In this document: positions 50,230 to 58,447 of the stretch, piece by piece
Layout of the letters: each line of letters begins with the position of its first letter
Numbering within the stretch: position 1 is the stretch's first letter
Assembly: GCF_000317695.1 (NCBI RefSeq)
Contig: NC_019771.1
Coordinates: forward strand, 1,568,001-1,632,000
DNA: 64,000 nt
Origin: Anabaena cylindrica PCC 7122
Lineage (GTDB): Bacteria; Cyanobacteriota; Cyanobacteriia; Cyanobacteriales; Nostocaceae
Direction of reading: 5' to 3'
Position numbers and translations under genes: made by a program
Notes under the pieces: generated by a model
Told to the model about the DNA's origin: nothing
Databases searched by the model: none
The model's input: only the letters and a program-made list of their open reading frames with translations

Positions 50230-51339
50230 ATGGATAACACGCTGCAATTATTAACCCCTATACAACTTGGTACTTACACCTTACCGAATCGTCTGGTGAT
50301 GGCTCCTTTAACCCGCTGTCGTGCTGCGGCTGGCAACGTTCCCTACGAACTCCATGCCACCTACTATGCACAACGAGCAACCGCTGGACTGATTATTTCC
50401 GAAGCCACCCAAGTCTGTCCCCAAGGACAAGGTTATCCCGCTACCCCCGGCATCCATTCCGCTGCACAGATTGCTGGCTGGAAAAAAGTTACCCAAGCGG
50501 TTCACGACCAAGGTGGTCGCATTTTTCTGCAACTCTGGCACGTTGGGCGCATTTCCCATCCTGATTTTCAGCCAAATGGTGAATTACCCGTTGCCCCTAG
50601 CGCGATCGCTCCAACAGGAGAAGTCGGAACCTACGAAGGCATGAAACCCTACGTCGCGCCCCGCGCCCTTGAACTCGAAGAAATCCCCAGCGTGATTGAC
50701 CAATATCGCCAAGGTGCGAAAAATGCCCTCGAAGCAGGCTTTGACGGCGTTGAAGTACATGGCGCAAATGGTTATCTGATTGATCAATTTTTGCAAGACT
50801 GCACTAACCACCGCACCGATGCCTATGGCGGCTCAGTAGAAAATCGGTCGCGCTTTTTGATGGAAGTTCTGGAAGCCGTGATTGAAGTCTGGGGTGGCAA
50901 TCGCGTTGGTTTGCGGTTATCTCCTTCCGGCAGTTTTAACGATATGGGCGACTCAGACCCCAAGACCCTCTTCAGCTATGTCGTGCAGGAACTCAACAAA
51001 TTTAACTTAGCCTACCTGCACCTCATCGAACCCCGTCTCAATGCGAGCCAAGATACCCTAGAACATCTCAGTAGCGACCTCACCTCTGGTTTTTTCCGTC
51101 CCCTGTTTAACAGCAAAATTATTGCCGCTGGCGGATTAAACCGTGAAATTGGCGAACACATCATCTCCAAGGGCGAAGCTGATCTAATTGCCTATGGTCG
51201 CATCTATATTTCTAATCCTGACCTGGTGAAACGTTTTGCCTTGAATGCGTCGTTAAATCCCTACGATCGCAGTACCTTTTACGGCGGCACAGAACAGGGC
51301 TACACTGACTATCCCTTTTTAGAAGAAGCGTCAAAATAA
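50230..51339 (+). CDS. old yellow enzyme family ene-reductase (NemA-like)
   Basis: 369 residues with an FMN TIM barrel: LPNRLVMAPLTRCRAAAGNV, EATQVCPQGQGYPATPGIHS, RISHPDFQPNGELPVAPSAI and HGANGYLIDQFLQDCTNHRT followed by DAYGGSVENRSRFLMEVLEA. HGAN carries the substrate-binding His/Asn pair. These enzymes reduce activated alkenes, nitro compounds or N-ethylmaleimide with NADPH. The coding sequence is visibly richer in G+C than its neighbours and lies between a glmU scrap and decayed IS sequence, so horizontal acquisition is plausible. Confidence 0.9.
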   Translation: MDNTLQLLTPIQLGTYTLPNRLVMAPLTRCRAAAGNVPYELHATYYAQRATAGLIISEATQVCPQGQGYPATPGIHSAAQIAGWKKVTQAVHDQGGRIFLQLWHVGRISHPDFQPNGELPVAPSAIAPTGEVGTYEGMKPYVAPRALELEEIPSVIDQYRQGAKNALEAGFDGVEVHGANGYLIDQFLQDCTNHRTDAYGGSVENRSRFLMEVLEAVIEVWGGNRVGLRLSPSGSFNDMGDSDPKTLFSYVVQELNKFNLAYLHLIEPRLNASQDTLEHLSSDLTSGFFRPLFNSKIIAAGGLNREIGEHIISKGEADLIAYGRIYISNPDLVKRFALNASLNPYDRSTFYGGTEQGYTDYPFLEEASK

Positions 51340-51384
51340 TTCGTAATTGCAATTAGTGTAGGCTTGAACCTACCACTGATTGTA

Positions 51385-51505
51385 CCCACATTCCGCAGAT
51401 GTGACTCAGATTATTGATATTTTTGAAAAATTCCAGCCAGGAAAATTTTATCTACCTAATTTTTCTGGCTGAATTTAACTTTATTTGCCAAAAGATAGAG
51501 CTTAT
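51385..51505 (+). repeat. solo end of the IS1634-type element (decayed copy C)
   Basis: About 120 bp identical in layout to the left end of copy A: CCCACATTCCGCAGATGTGA, then the conserved stretch ending AGATAGAGCTTAT. After it, sequence changes to a short G/C-rich dispersed repeat (51506-51530). It shows that a third copy of this IS once lay here. Confidence 0.85.
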
Positions 51506-51580
51506 AACGTTCGCGCAGCGTGGCGTTAGCCATACCGCAGAGACGCAGAGAGCGCAGAGGTAGAGAAAAAGAGGTGTTCA

Positions 51581-51694
51581 TATAGCAATTCCCAAGCTCA
51601 TGAAATACACCCCACCCGCGCTGTCGCGCACCCTCCCCTTGGTAAGGGTTGGGGAGGGGTAATTTTGTATCTAACTAGAGTGGGAAAGGCTATA
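51581..51694 (+). repeat. MITE copy D
   Basis: 114 bp, intact form without the nested insert: TATAGCAATTCCCAAGCTCA at left and GAGTGGGAAAGGCTATA at right, with GGTAAGGGTTGGGGAGG uninterrupted in the middle. It lies between two remnants of the same decayed IS1634-type copy, so it probably inserted into that copy. Confidence 0.85.
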
Positions 51695-51745
51695 AATTGT
51701 TTCAGGTCTGGTCTTTTATCTCTTGAGTATCCATGAACTATTTCT
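51693..51745 (+). repeat. internal fragment of the IS1634-type transposase gene
   Basis: 51693-51745 matches the transposase gene around 26390-26445 (CAGGTCTGGTCTTTTATCTC versus CAAGTCTGGTCTTTTATCTC), with several substitutions. Together with the solo end at 51385 it represents a mostly deleted older copy. Confidence 0.75.
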
Positions 51746-51747
51746 AA

Positions 51748-51882
51748 GGAAAATTATTAGGACTAAAAGCTTGTTCTTGTGGTTATGACTGTCGAATTTT
51801 ATTTACTTTAGAAATTGATGAAAATAATACAGAAGAAGTGATTGTTTTACTTTATATTGGTAATCATGATGAAGTCTATTAG
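51748..51882 (+). pseudogene. RelE-type toxin C-terminal fragment
   Basis: Reads GKLLGLKACSCGYDCRILFT then LEIDENNTEEVIVLLYIGNH and DEVY, stop at 51882. CGYDCRI..F and VLL.IG.HDEVY are the end of a family of RelE-like mRNA interferases common in cyanobacteria. The first half is missing where the decayed IS begins. Confidence 0.65.
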
Positions 51883-51982
51883 TCTAATAGTTTGTTTGGT
51901 GATAAAAAGGTGATCGATCATCTGTCTCTACTCCTGTTAAATCCAACATTGTCACTATTACACCATTACATTTAATTTAATA

Positions 51983-52684
51983 TTACGCTTCCGGTTCAAC
52001 TCCCAAAGCACGCAACTGTTCAGCCAAGCGATTCGCTCTTTCTTCACCACTCAACAACAAATTACCTTGCAAATCCCACCACCGTAACCAGGGTAATTCT
52101 GCATTCTGATATTCTCCTTGCCACAAACCTAACTCAATCCCCAAAGGTGTAATCGGATAATGTCCCCGTTCATTTGCTGGTAATAACTGATATTGTCCAC
52201 CAATTAATTCATAAATTTCTACACTGGCTTTATTCACTTCATAAATGCCGTAAAAGGGGGTACGAATTACCTGCTCATAAATCCAAAATTTACCTTTCCA
52301 AGGAGTTTTATCGCGCTCTTCGCTGCCATTTCCAGAAACAAATTCTAACACAATTAATGGGGCAATGTATTCTTGCCAGAGGACATAAGAACGGCGTGTT
52401 TGCCCATTTAAGGTAGGCGGTACATTGGGTACATAAAACCAGTCTGGAGCTTCAGCACCGCGTTCTGGGGGGTCGGTAATACGCCAGTAGATACCTAAGT
52501 CCTGGCCAATACAATATTGACCATCAGGATTTGATTTTTTGAGAATGGGTGTAATTGAGTCAGTCAGTAAGATGCTTTGAGGATGTTCTTGCCAGTTTTT
52601 CACAAATGTACCGTCCGACTCTGGAAGTTGGGTATGGTCTGGGAGAGTGGTTTCAGAGGTTGGGGGATTGGTGGTAAAAGTCAT
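51983..52684 (-). CDS. Uma2-family (PD-(D/E)xK) endonuclease-like protein
   Basis: 233 residues of the DUF820/Uma2 family, here the larger subtype: YCIGQDLGIYWRITDPPERG, APDWFYVPNVPPTLNGQTRR (catalytic Asp), PLIVLEFVSGNGSEERDKTP (E-x-x-S core) and KFWIYEQVIRTPFYGIYE. The C-terminal NRLAEQLRALGVEPEA ends the typical coiled tail. Cyanobacteria carry dozens of these; their biological role is unknown, though a restriction-endonuclease fold is accepted. Confidence 0.85.
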   Translation of the reverse strand: MTFTTNPPTSETTLPDHTQLPESDGTFVKNWQEHPQSILLTDSITPILKKSNPDGQYCIGQDLGIYWRITDPPERGAEAPDWFYVPNVPPTLNGQTRRSYVLWQEYIAPLIVLEFVSGNGSEERDKTPWKGKFWIYEQVIRTPFYGIYEVNKASVEIYELIGGQYQLLPANERGHYPITPLGIELGLWQGEYQNAELPWLRWWDLQGNLLLSGEERANRLAEQLRALGVEPEA

Positions 52685-52779
52685 ATATCCTCTTGCTGGC
52701 GTGAGGTTTGTTTTAGTTTAGCAAAATTAGCAATATAAAAGACAACGACTGAATTTAAATATGCGTGATGTCAAAATCT

Positions 52780-52811
52780 TTGTAGAGAGGTTACATGGAA
52801 CGTCTCTACAA
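52780..52811. repeat. third copy of the TAGAGACGTTCC palindrome
   Basis: TTGTAGAGAGGTTACATGGA followed by ACGTCTCTACAA, an imperfect palindrome matching 9935-9960. It lies downstream of the metF-like gene's stop (minus strand, stop at 52843) and may end its transcript. Confidence 0.55.
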
Positions 52812-52842
52812 ACAAAATTCATAATTTAAGCTGCATTTCCCT

Positions 52843-53757
52843 CTAACTAACCTTCTCCACCCCTGCTAAATCTAAGATAGGTGCGATCGCATCTTCTCGT
52901 TTCACCGCCATCATATGCACACCCTGGCACAATTCCCGCGCAATCTGCACTTGTTCCGCTGCGATTTTTATTCCTTCCTCAAGTGGATCTTTGGCTTTTG
53001 CTAACCTATCAATAATATGTTGGGGAATATTTACACCGGGGACAGCCTTATTAATAAACTGGGCATTTTTTGCTGATTTCAACAGAAAAATTCCTGCTAA
53101 AATTGGTTTATTATAACCTGCGGCGATTTTATCCATGAACTTTTCAAGAATTTCAAAATCTGTAATTAATTGACTTTGAAAAAATTGCGCTCCGGCTTCT
53201 ACTTTCTTTTCAAAACGACTTTGTAAACCTGACCAACTTTTACTTTGAGGATCTACCGCTGCACCTGCAAATAAATCTAACGCACCATCATTGAGAATTT
53301 TTTCATTAAAATCAATACCTTGATTCATCTTCCTAATTAATTGCAACAGCCGCACAGCTTCTAAATCAAATACAGCCTTTGCTTCAGGATGATCACCTGC
53401 TTTTACAGGGTCGCCAGTAAGGGCTAAAATGTTGCGGATACCCAAAGCATGAGCGCCCATTAAATCTGCTTGTAATCCTATCCGATTGCGATCGCGGCAA
53501 GCAACTTGGCAAATCGGCTCAATTCCATTTTGCAACAAAATAGCTGACGCAACCAACGAAGACATCCGCATCACGGCTCTGCTACCATCGGTAATGTTGA
53601 CAGCATGAACCCTTCCCTTAAGAGTCGCCGCCATTTTCAGCATCTGTGTGGGATCTCCTCCTTTGGGAGGTGCGACTTCAGCAGTAACGAGAAACTCACC
53701 TGCTGCTACCGCTTTTCGGAAGTTATTTAAAACGCTAAAGCTCTGGGTATCCGGCAT
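52843..53757 (-). CDS. metF: methylenetetrahydrofolate reductase (MetF family)
   Basis: 304 residues, TIM-barrel FAD enzyme: FLVTAEVAPPKGGDPTQMLK, RVHAVNITDGSRAVMRMSSL, PICQVACRDRNRIGLQADLM and NILALTGDPVKAGDHPEAKA cover the folate/FAD site (LTGDP), and AGIFLLKSAKNAQFINKAVP then GVNIPQ follow. It converts 5,10-methylene- to 5-methyl-tetrahydrofolate for methionine synthesis. Length fits the short bacterial form. It lies 59 bp downstream of trpS on the same strand. Confidence 0.85.
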   Translation of the reverse strand: MPDTQSFSVLNNFRKAVAAGEFLVTAEVAPPKGGDPTQMLKMAATLKGRVHAVNITDGSRAVMRMSSLVASAILLQNGIEPICQVACRDRNRIGLQADLMGAHALGIRNILALTGDPVKAGDHPEAKAVFDLEAVRLLQLIRKMNQGIDFNEKILNDGALDLFAGAAVDPQSKSWSGLQSRFEKKVEAGAQFFQSQLITDFEILEKFMDKIAAGYNKPILAGIFLLKSAKNAQFINKAVPGVNIPQHIIDRLAKAKDPLEEGIKIAAEQVQIARELCQGVHMMAVKREDAIAPILDLAGVEKVS

Positions 53758-53816
53758 AATGTTATCAGTTCGGTTTCCTTAAAGGGTAAAACAAATCACA
53801 CCCAAAAGCGCAAACC

Positions 53817-54824
53817 TTAGAGAGGAACAGAGAAACCCAAAGCAGCTTTGACATCTGCTAAAGTAGAGCAAGCTATAGCCTCCGCTTTCTCCCTACCATC
53901 TCGCAACACTGACTCCAAATAACCTTTATCTTTCATTACCTCCGCATATTTTTCTTGAATTGGTTGCAAAGCATTAATGGCTGTTTCCGTCAACAATGGT
54001 TTAAACTGTCCCCAACCCATATCTGCACATTCAATAGCCACTTCTTCCTTAGTTTTTCCAGCCAGCAGAGTATACAACGTTAACAGGTTATGACATTCTG
54101 GGCGTTCTGAGTCATCAAAAGTTAAACCCCGCACCAAATCAGTTTTACAGCGTTTAATCTTTTTCGTAATTTGATCTGGTGGATCTAAAACATTAATTCG
54201 ACTCAATTCTGAAGGATCTGATTTTGACATTTTCCGTGTTCCATCTGTCAAACTCATCACCCTTGCACCTTCTTTTCTAATCAAAGGATCTGGCAACTTT
54301 AGCACAGGTGCATCTTTCGCAAATTGGTGATTAAACCTGTTGACGATATCCCTTGTTAGTTCCAAGTGTTGTTTTTGATCTTCACCCACCGGCACTTTAT
54401 CCGCTTGATAAAGCAGAATATCCGCAGCCATTAGCACGGGATAATCTAACAAACCAACACCGACATTTTCACCTTGTTTAACCGCTTTCTCCTTAAACTG
54501 GATCATGTCTTGTAACCAGTTAAGCGGTGTAATGCAGTTTAGCAACCAGGTAAGTTCACTGTGCGCGGAAACGTGAGATTGGACAAAAATGTGAGAATGA
54601 CTTAAATCAATACCACAGGCTAAATATAAAGCAGCAATATTGTAAGTATCAGCCGCTAAAGTGGCGGGATTATGCGGTACAGTGATTGCGTGTAAATCTA
54701 CCACACAAAAGAAATTTTCATACTGGTCTTGAATTTCTACCCAGTTACGAATCGCACCTAAGTAGTTACCTAAATGTAAATTACCAGTTGGTTGAACTCC
54801 CGACAGGACGCGCTGCTTACCCAT
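53817..54824 (-). CDS. trpS: tryptophanyl-tRNA synthetase
   Basis: 335 residues, class Ic synthetase. SGVQPTGNLHLGNYLGAIRN is the HIGH-equivalent with the binding pocket, MAADILLYQADKVPVGEDQK the Trp/ATP region, and RKMSKSDPSELSRINVLDPP the KMSKS loop. Full length with the usual C-terminal anticodon-binding helices. Housekeeping gene; metF follows. Confidence 0.95.
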   Translation of the reverse strand: MGKQRVLSGVQPTGNLHLGNYLGAIRNWVEIQDQYENFFCVVDLHAITVPHNPATLAADTYNIAALYLACGIDLSHSHIFVQSHVSAHSELTWLLNCITPLNWLQDMIQFKEKAVKQGENVGVGLLDYPVLMAADILLYQADKVPVGEDQKQHLELTRDIVNRFNHQFAKDAPVLKLPDPLIRKEGARVMSLTDGTRKMSKSDPSELSRINVLDPPDQITKKIKRCKTDLVRGLTFDDSERPECHNLLTLYTLLAGKTKEEVAIECADMGWGQFKPLLTETAINALQPIQEKYAEVMKDKGYLESVLRDGREKAEAIACSTLADVKAALGFSVPL

Positions 54825-54888
54825 AATTATTAGTTAGTTATCTCCAATCACCGCTTTGTAAATGAGGTGTTTACAAGACTAATTTTAG

Positions 54889-54918
54889 TAGTCATTAGTC
54901 ATTAGTCATTAGCCATTG
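54889..54918. repeat. 7-bp tandem repeat (TAGTCAT)
   Basis: Three to four head-to-tail copies of TAGTCAT/TAGCCAT about 65 bp upstream of trpS. An STRR-type repeat. The rest of the 466-bp gap up to the radical SAM gene holds MITE copy E and AT-rich promoter sequence. Confidence 0.7.
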
Positions 54919-55055
54919 GTAAAATTCCCCCATCTCATCATTTCCCCATCCTCTCTATTTTCTTTCTCAGGAGTTCGCTGGAAACGGTGTTGCAAATCTT
55001 GGACAATAGCGATACTGTTTACTTTAGCTTCATACTGAGATATTATTCAACTAGA

Positions 55056-55168
55056 TATAGCAATTCCCAAGCTCATGAAATACACCCCACCCGCGCTGTC
55101 GCGTACCCTCCCCTTGGTAAGTTGGGGAGGGGTAATTTTGTATCTAATCTAGAGTGGGAAAGGCTATA
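55056..55168 (+). repeat. MITE copy E
   Basis: 113 bp, uninterrupted form with a short central deletion (TTGGTAAGTTGGGGAGG). Ends TATAGCAATTCCCAAGCTC and GAGTGGGAAAGGCTATA. It lies about 120 bp upstream of the radical SAM gene, where it may provide or disturb promoter elements. Confidence 0.85.
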
Positions 55169-55290
55169 TCTTGTCTAGATATTAATTGAAAAATCTGTAT
55201 CTCCAGGTGGATAAAAACTAAGTTACCCAGATTTTACAATTCAAAACTGAATGGGTTTTGACAAGAAAGCAAATCTGGGGGATATGGTTG

Positions 55291-56856
55291 ATGAAAGCTT
55301 TACTACTCTGGCCGATCATGCCCAATTCCTTCTGGTCTTATCAGGAAACCCTTGATTTGGCTGGTTTAAGTGCCACAAGTCCCCCATTGGGTTTAGTGAC
55401 GGTTGCAGCGATGTTACCGAGTGACTGGGAAATTAGATTGTGCGATCGCAATGTCCGTCTTGAAACAGATGCAGATTGGCAATGGTGCGATATCATTATC
55501 ATCTCTGCAATGATTATCCAAAAACAAGATTTTGGTGAATTAATTCAAAAAGGAATTGCATTGGGTAAAAAAGTGGCCGTGGGTGGACCTTTTCCCACAT
55601 CAGTCCCAGAATTTGCTTTAGCAGCAGGAGCTAATTACTTAATTCTAGATGAAGGGGAATGCACTATCCCCATGTTTTTAGAAGCTTTAGAAAGAGGAGA
55701 AGAACAAGGTACTTTCCGTTCTTTAGAAAAACCGGATATCACTCAAACTCCTATTCCTCGGTTTGATTTGCTTGACTTAAATGCTTACTATGCAATCACA
55801 GTGCAGTTTTCTAGGGGTTGTCCTTTTCAGTGTGAATTTTGCGATATTATCAATTTATTTGGTCGCAAGCCACGCACTAAAACCCCTGAACAGATGTTAG
55901 CTGAACTGGAAGTCCTTTATCAGATGGGTTGGCATCGTTATATATTTTTGGTAGATGATAATTTTATTGGCAATAAACGTAACGCTAAGATATTTTTACG
56001 CGCTTTAATTCCTTGGATGGAAGAACGCAAATATCCATTTACTTTTATTACAGAGGCTTCCCTGAATCTAGCAGAAGACGATGAACTGATAAATTTGATG
56101 GTGAAAGCAGATTTCACAACTGTATTTATGGGAATTGAAACCCCAGATGTTAACAGCTTAGTAGGGATTAATAAAGAACAAAATACACGTCGATCTTTGC
56201 AGGAATCATGCGACAAAATTACCCGTGCAGGATTGCAAATAATGTCTGGTTTTATCTTAGGTTTTGATAATGAAAGTGTTGGTGCTGGTAAGCGCATTCA
56301 GGAGTTTATCGAAGAAACTGGCATTCCTCAAGCTCACCTCAGTTTACTGCAAGCTTTACCCAATACAACAATGTGGACTCGTCTGGAACACGAAGGACGG
56401 TTACAGGAAGGGGTCGGTGAATTCTTTACTACTCAGAAATCTTTGATGAATTTTGCCCCCACTCGTCCCATGTCTGAAATTGTCAACGAGTTTATTGAGA
56501 CTTTCTGGAATATATATCAACCCTTGCCTTACCTGAAACGTACTTTTCGCCATTTTATCATTATGGAAGGTTGGCGACCCCACAACAATCGTGTTTTGAC
56601 TGTGCCAGAGTTGCGTTTTTTCCTTGCTGTCTGCTGGAGACAAGGTATGATGCGTTCTACTCGTTTTCTGTTTTGGGGGCAATTGATAGCGATCGCACTT
56701 CGTAAACCAAATTTATTGTATGATTACTTAATTGCTTTAGGTGTAGGTGAACACTTTTTCACTTTCCGTCATGAGGTCAAAGCACAACTAGAGGAACAAC
56801 TAGAAACTTTACAACAGCAAGAAAAAACAAGCCTACAGTTAGAAACTGTGCGTTAA
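55291..56856 (+). CDS. B12-binding domain radical SAM protein (HpnP-like)
   Basis: 521 residues. The N-terminal 150 (MKALLLWPIMPNSFWSYQET, SPPLGLVTVAAMLP, KKVAVGGPFPTSVPEFALAA) form a cobalamin-binding fold. VQFSRGCPFQCEFCDIINLF carries the CxxxCxxC iron-sulfur motif near residue 185, and a DUF4070-like C-terminus follows (LPNTTMWTRLEHEGRLQEGV, TRPMSEIVNEFIETFWNIY). The layout matches hopanoid C-2 methylase HpnP and close relatives, though no other hopanoid gene is nearby. A TTG at 55258 is in frame; ATG 55291 begins as the family does. Substrate assignment is tentative. Confidence 0.85.
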   Translation: MKALLLWPIMPNSFWSYQETLDLAGLSATSPPLGLVTVAAMLPSDWEIRLCDRNVRLETDADWQWCDIIIISAMIIQKQDFGELIQKGIALGKKVAVGGPFPTSVPEFALAAGANYLILDEGECTIPMFLEALERGEEQGTFRSLEKPDITQTPIPRFDLLDLNAYYAITVQFSRGCPFQCEFCDIINLFGRKPRTKTPEQMLAELEVLYQMGWHRYIFLVDDNFIGNKRNAKIFLRALIPWMEERKYPFTFITEASLNLAEDDELINLMVKADFTTVFMGIETPDVNSLVGINKEQNTRRSLQESCDKITRAGLQIMSGFILGFDNESVGAGKRIQEFIEETGIPQAHLSLLQALPNTTMWTRLEHEGRLQEGVGEFFTTQKSLMNFAPTRPMSEIVNEFIETFWNIYQPLPYLKRTFRHFIIMEGWRPHNNRVLTVPELRFFLAVCWRQGMMRSTRFLFWGQLIAIALRKPNLLYDYLIALGVGEHFFTFRHEVKAQLEEQLETLQQQEKTSLQLETVR

Positions 56857-57013
56857 ATTCATACTTTTGATCTGTGTTCTACCCCTTCAAAATACCGTAC
56901 CAATCTTACCGCTTATCCTTCCTATTGCCTCCCTCTATCGCCAAAACATAGCATCTGGCAGAGAGTTAGCCTATAGCTTACTATAAAAACAGCAATAGCA
57001 TCACCACCAAAAA

Positions 57014-57463
57014 ATGTCCCAGGTTTTAGAACAATCAATTAAAATTCAAGCCGCTGCTACAGTAGTAGAGCAATGTGTCACCGATTTAACACTAATGCAC
57101 CGCTGGCTTAACCCCGTTCTCCGTTGCGAACCTGTGGGAAAAGTGTGGAGTACAGATATTGGCAGTCGTAGTCGGTTTATAATTCAAATTCCCGTAATTA
57201 AACCCACATTGAACACAATTGTGATCGAACGGCAACCGGGTTTGGTAATCTGGGGATTTAAAGGATTTTTCCAAGGGAGCGATCGCTGGGAATGTCAACC
57301 TGTATCAAAAGGCACACTTCTCATTAATCGCTTTGAGTTTCAGATTCCCAACCCTTTAGTTAGTTGGGGTTTTAACACCTTTGCTGCATCTTGGACAAAA
57401 GCAGATATGCAAGCTCAACTGCGTCGTCTCAAACGAGTTGCAGAACAACTTGCTAATTCGTAA
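57014..57463 (+). CDS. SRPBCC-family protein (polyketide cyclase/START-like)
   Basis: 149 residues: VLEQSIKIQAAATVVEQCVT then DLTLMHRWLNPVLRCEPVGK open the fold, RFIIQIPVIKPTLNTIVIER and LVIWGFKGFFQGSDRWECQP are the central strands, and SWTKADMQAQLRRLKRVAEQ is the long C-terminal helix. Such proteins bind hydrophobic ligands in the cavity under the helix. It follows the radical SAM gene by 157 bp in the same direction. Its stop codon lies one base from the tip of the transposon at 57465. Confidence 0.8.
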   Translation: MSQVLEQSIKIQAAATVVEQCVTDLTLMHRWLNPVLRCEPVGKVWSTDIGSRSRFIIQIPVIKPTLNTIVIERQPGLVIWGFKGFFQGSDRWECQPVSKGTLLINRFEFQIPNPLVSWGFNTFAASWTKADMQAQLRRLKRVAEQLANS

Positions 57464-57464
57464 T

Positions 57465-57629
57465 TGTAGCGACCTGCAATACTAATCGGTCAAACCTGCA
57501 ATCAAGGGATTTTCAAACCAGGATTAAATGCAACTATAAATACACTTCAGCCAGAATTAATTGCAACTGAACCAGGATTAAATGCAACCAACCTGCAATC
57601 ATCCGTTTCAACCAGGATTATTTGCAACT
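57465..57629 (+). repeat. left inverted end of the transposon
   Basis: 165 bp matching 61096-61260 in inverse orientation with only a handful of mismatches. Contains ACCTGCAAT at 57472, 57494 and 57591 and the 17-mer CCAGGATTAAATGCAAC (or one- to two-base variants) at 57518, 57551, 57572 and 57612. A fifth 17-mer lies inside at 57712. Confidence 0.9.
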
Positions 57630-57877
57630 GACCGAAAGTCCTATTAAATCGTTGTTGAGCAGTTTACTCAAAAAACGCTCCAACTTATCAACAAAAGTAT
57701 TTGAACTTCAGCCAGGATTAATTGCAACTGAGAGTAAAAGAAACGACCGTTTTTTTTACTCCCATTATTACCATCAAGCAGAACCAGAATCAAATTTAGT
57801 AAAGAAACTCGGTAATTAAATCAAAGGCAACATATACTGTGAGGTAACGAGTTTATTTACTTGTTGGGGTTCCAAGT

Positions 57878-58447
57878 ATGTTGATAGGCTATGCCCGAAT
57901 TTCAACAGATGACCAAAATCTGAACCTGCAAATGGATGCTTTACAGCTTGCTGGTTGCGAGAAAATTTACTCCGACCGCACAAGCGGTGCAAAAGCAGAA
58001 CGACCTGGACTTTCCTTAGCATTGGAAGTAGCACGGACTGGTGATGTTCTGGTGGTATGGCGGCTAGACCGCTTAGGAAGATCGCTCAAAGATTTGATTG
58101 AAATGATGGAAACCTTAGATAAGCGAGGAATTGGGCTTTCTAGCTTGCAAGAATCCATCACCACCACGAATAACAGTGGTAGATTAATTTTCCATTTGTT
58201 TGGTGCATTGGCTGAATTTGAGCGTAACCTCATCCGTGAACGCACTACGGCTGGACTTGTAGCGGCACGAGGGCGTGGTCATAGAGGAGGTAGACCAAAA
58301 GCCCTAGATCCAACTAAACGTCAATTAGCAGTAAGACTTTATACCGAAAAACAATACACAATTATTGAAATATGTAATTTGATGGGAATTTCCAAACCAA
58401 CGCTCTACAACTATATTGCAGAGATAAAAACTGAACATGGTACATAA
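57878..58447 (+). CDS. serine recombinase (resolvase/invertase)
   Basis: 189 residues. MLIGYARISTDDQNLNLQMD carries the nucleophile Ser (about residue 9), then SDRTSGAKAERPGLSLALEV, VVWRLDRLGRSLKDLI with the catalytic Arg pair, and FHLFGALAEFERNLIRERT leading into helix E; a C-terminal HTH (YTIIEICNLMGISKPTLYNY) binds DNA. Size and motifs fit TniR/Tn3-type resolvases that resolve cointegrates. The 57630-57877 interval upstream is the likely res site and promoter. Its end overlaps the transposase start by 11 bp. Confidence 0.9.
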   Translation: MLIGYARISTDDQNLNLQMDALQLAGCEKIYSDRTSGAKAERPGLSLALEVARTGDVLVVWRLDRLGRSLKDLIEMMETLDKRGIGLSSLQESITTTNNSGRLIFHLFGALAEFERNLIRERTTAGLVAARGRGHRGGRPKALDPTKRQLAVRLYTEKQYTIIEICNLMGISKPTLYNYIAEIKTEHGT

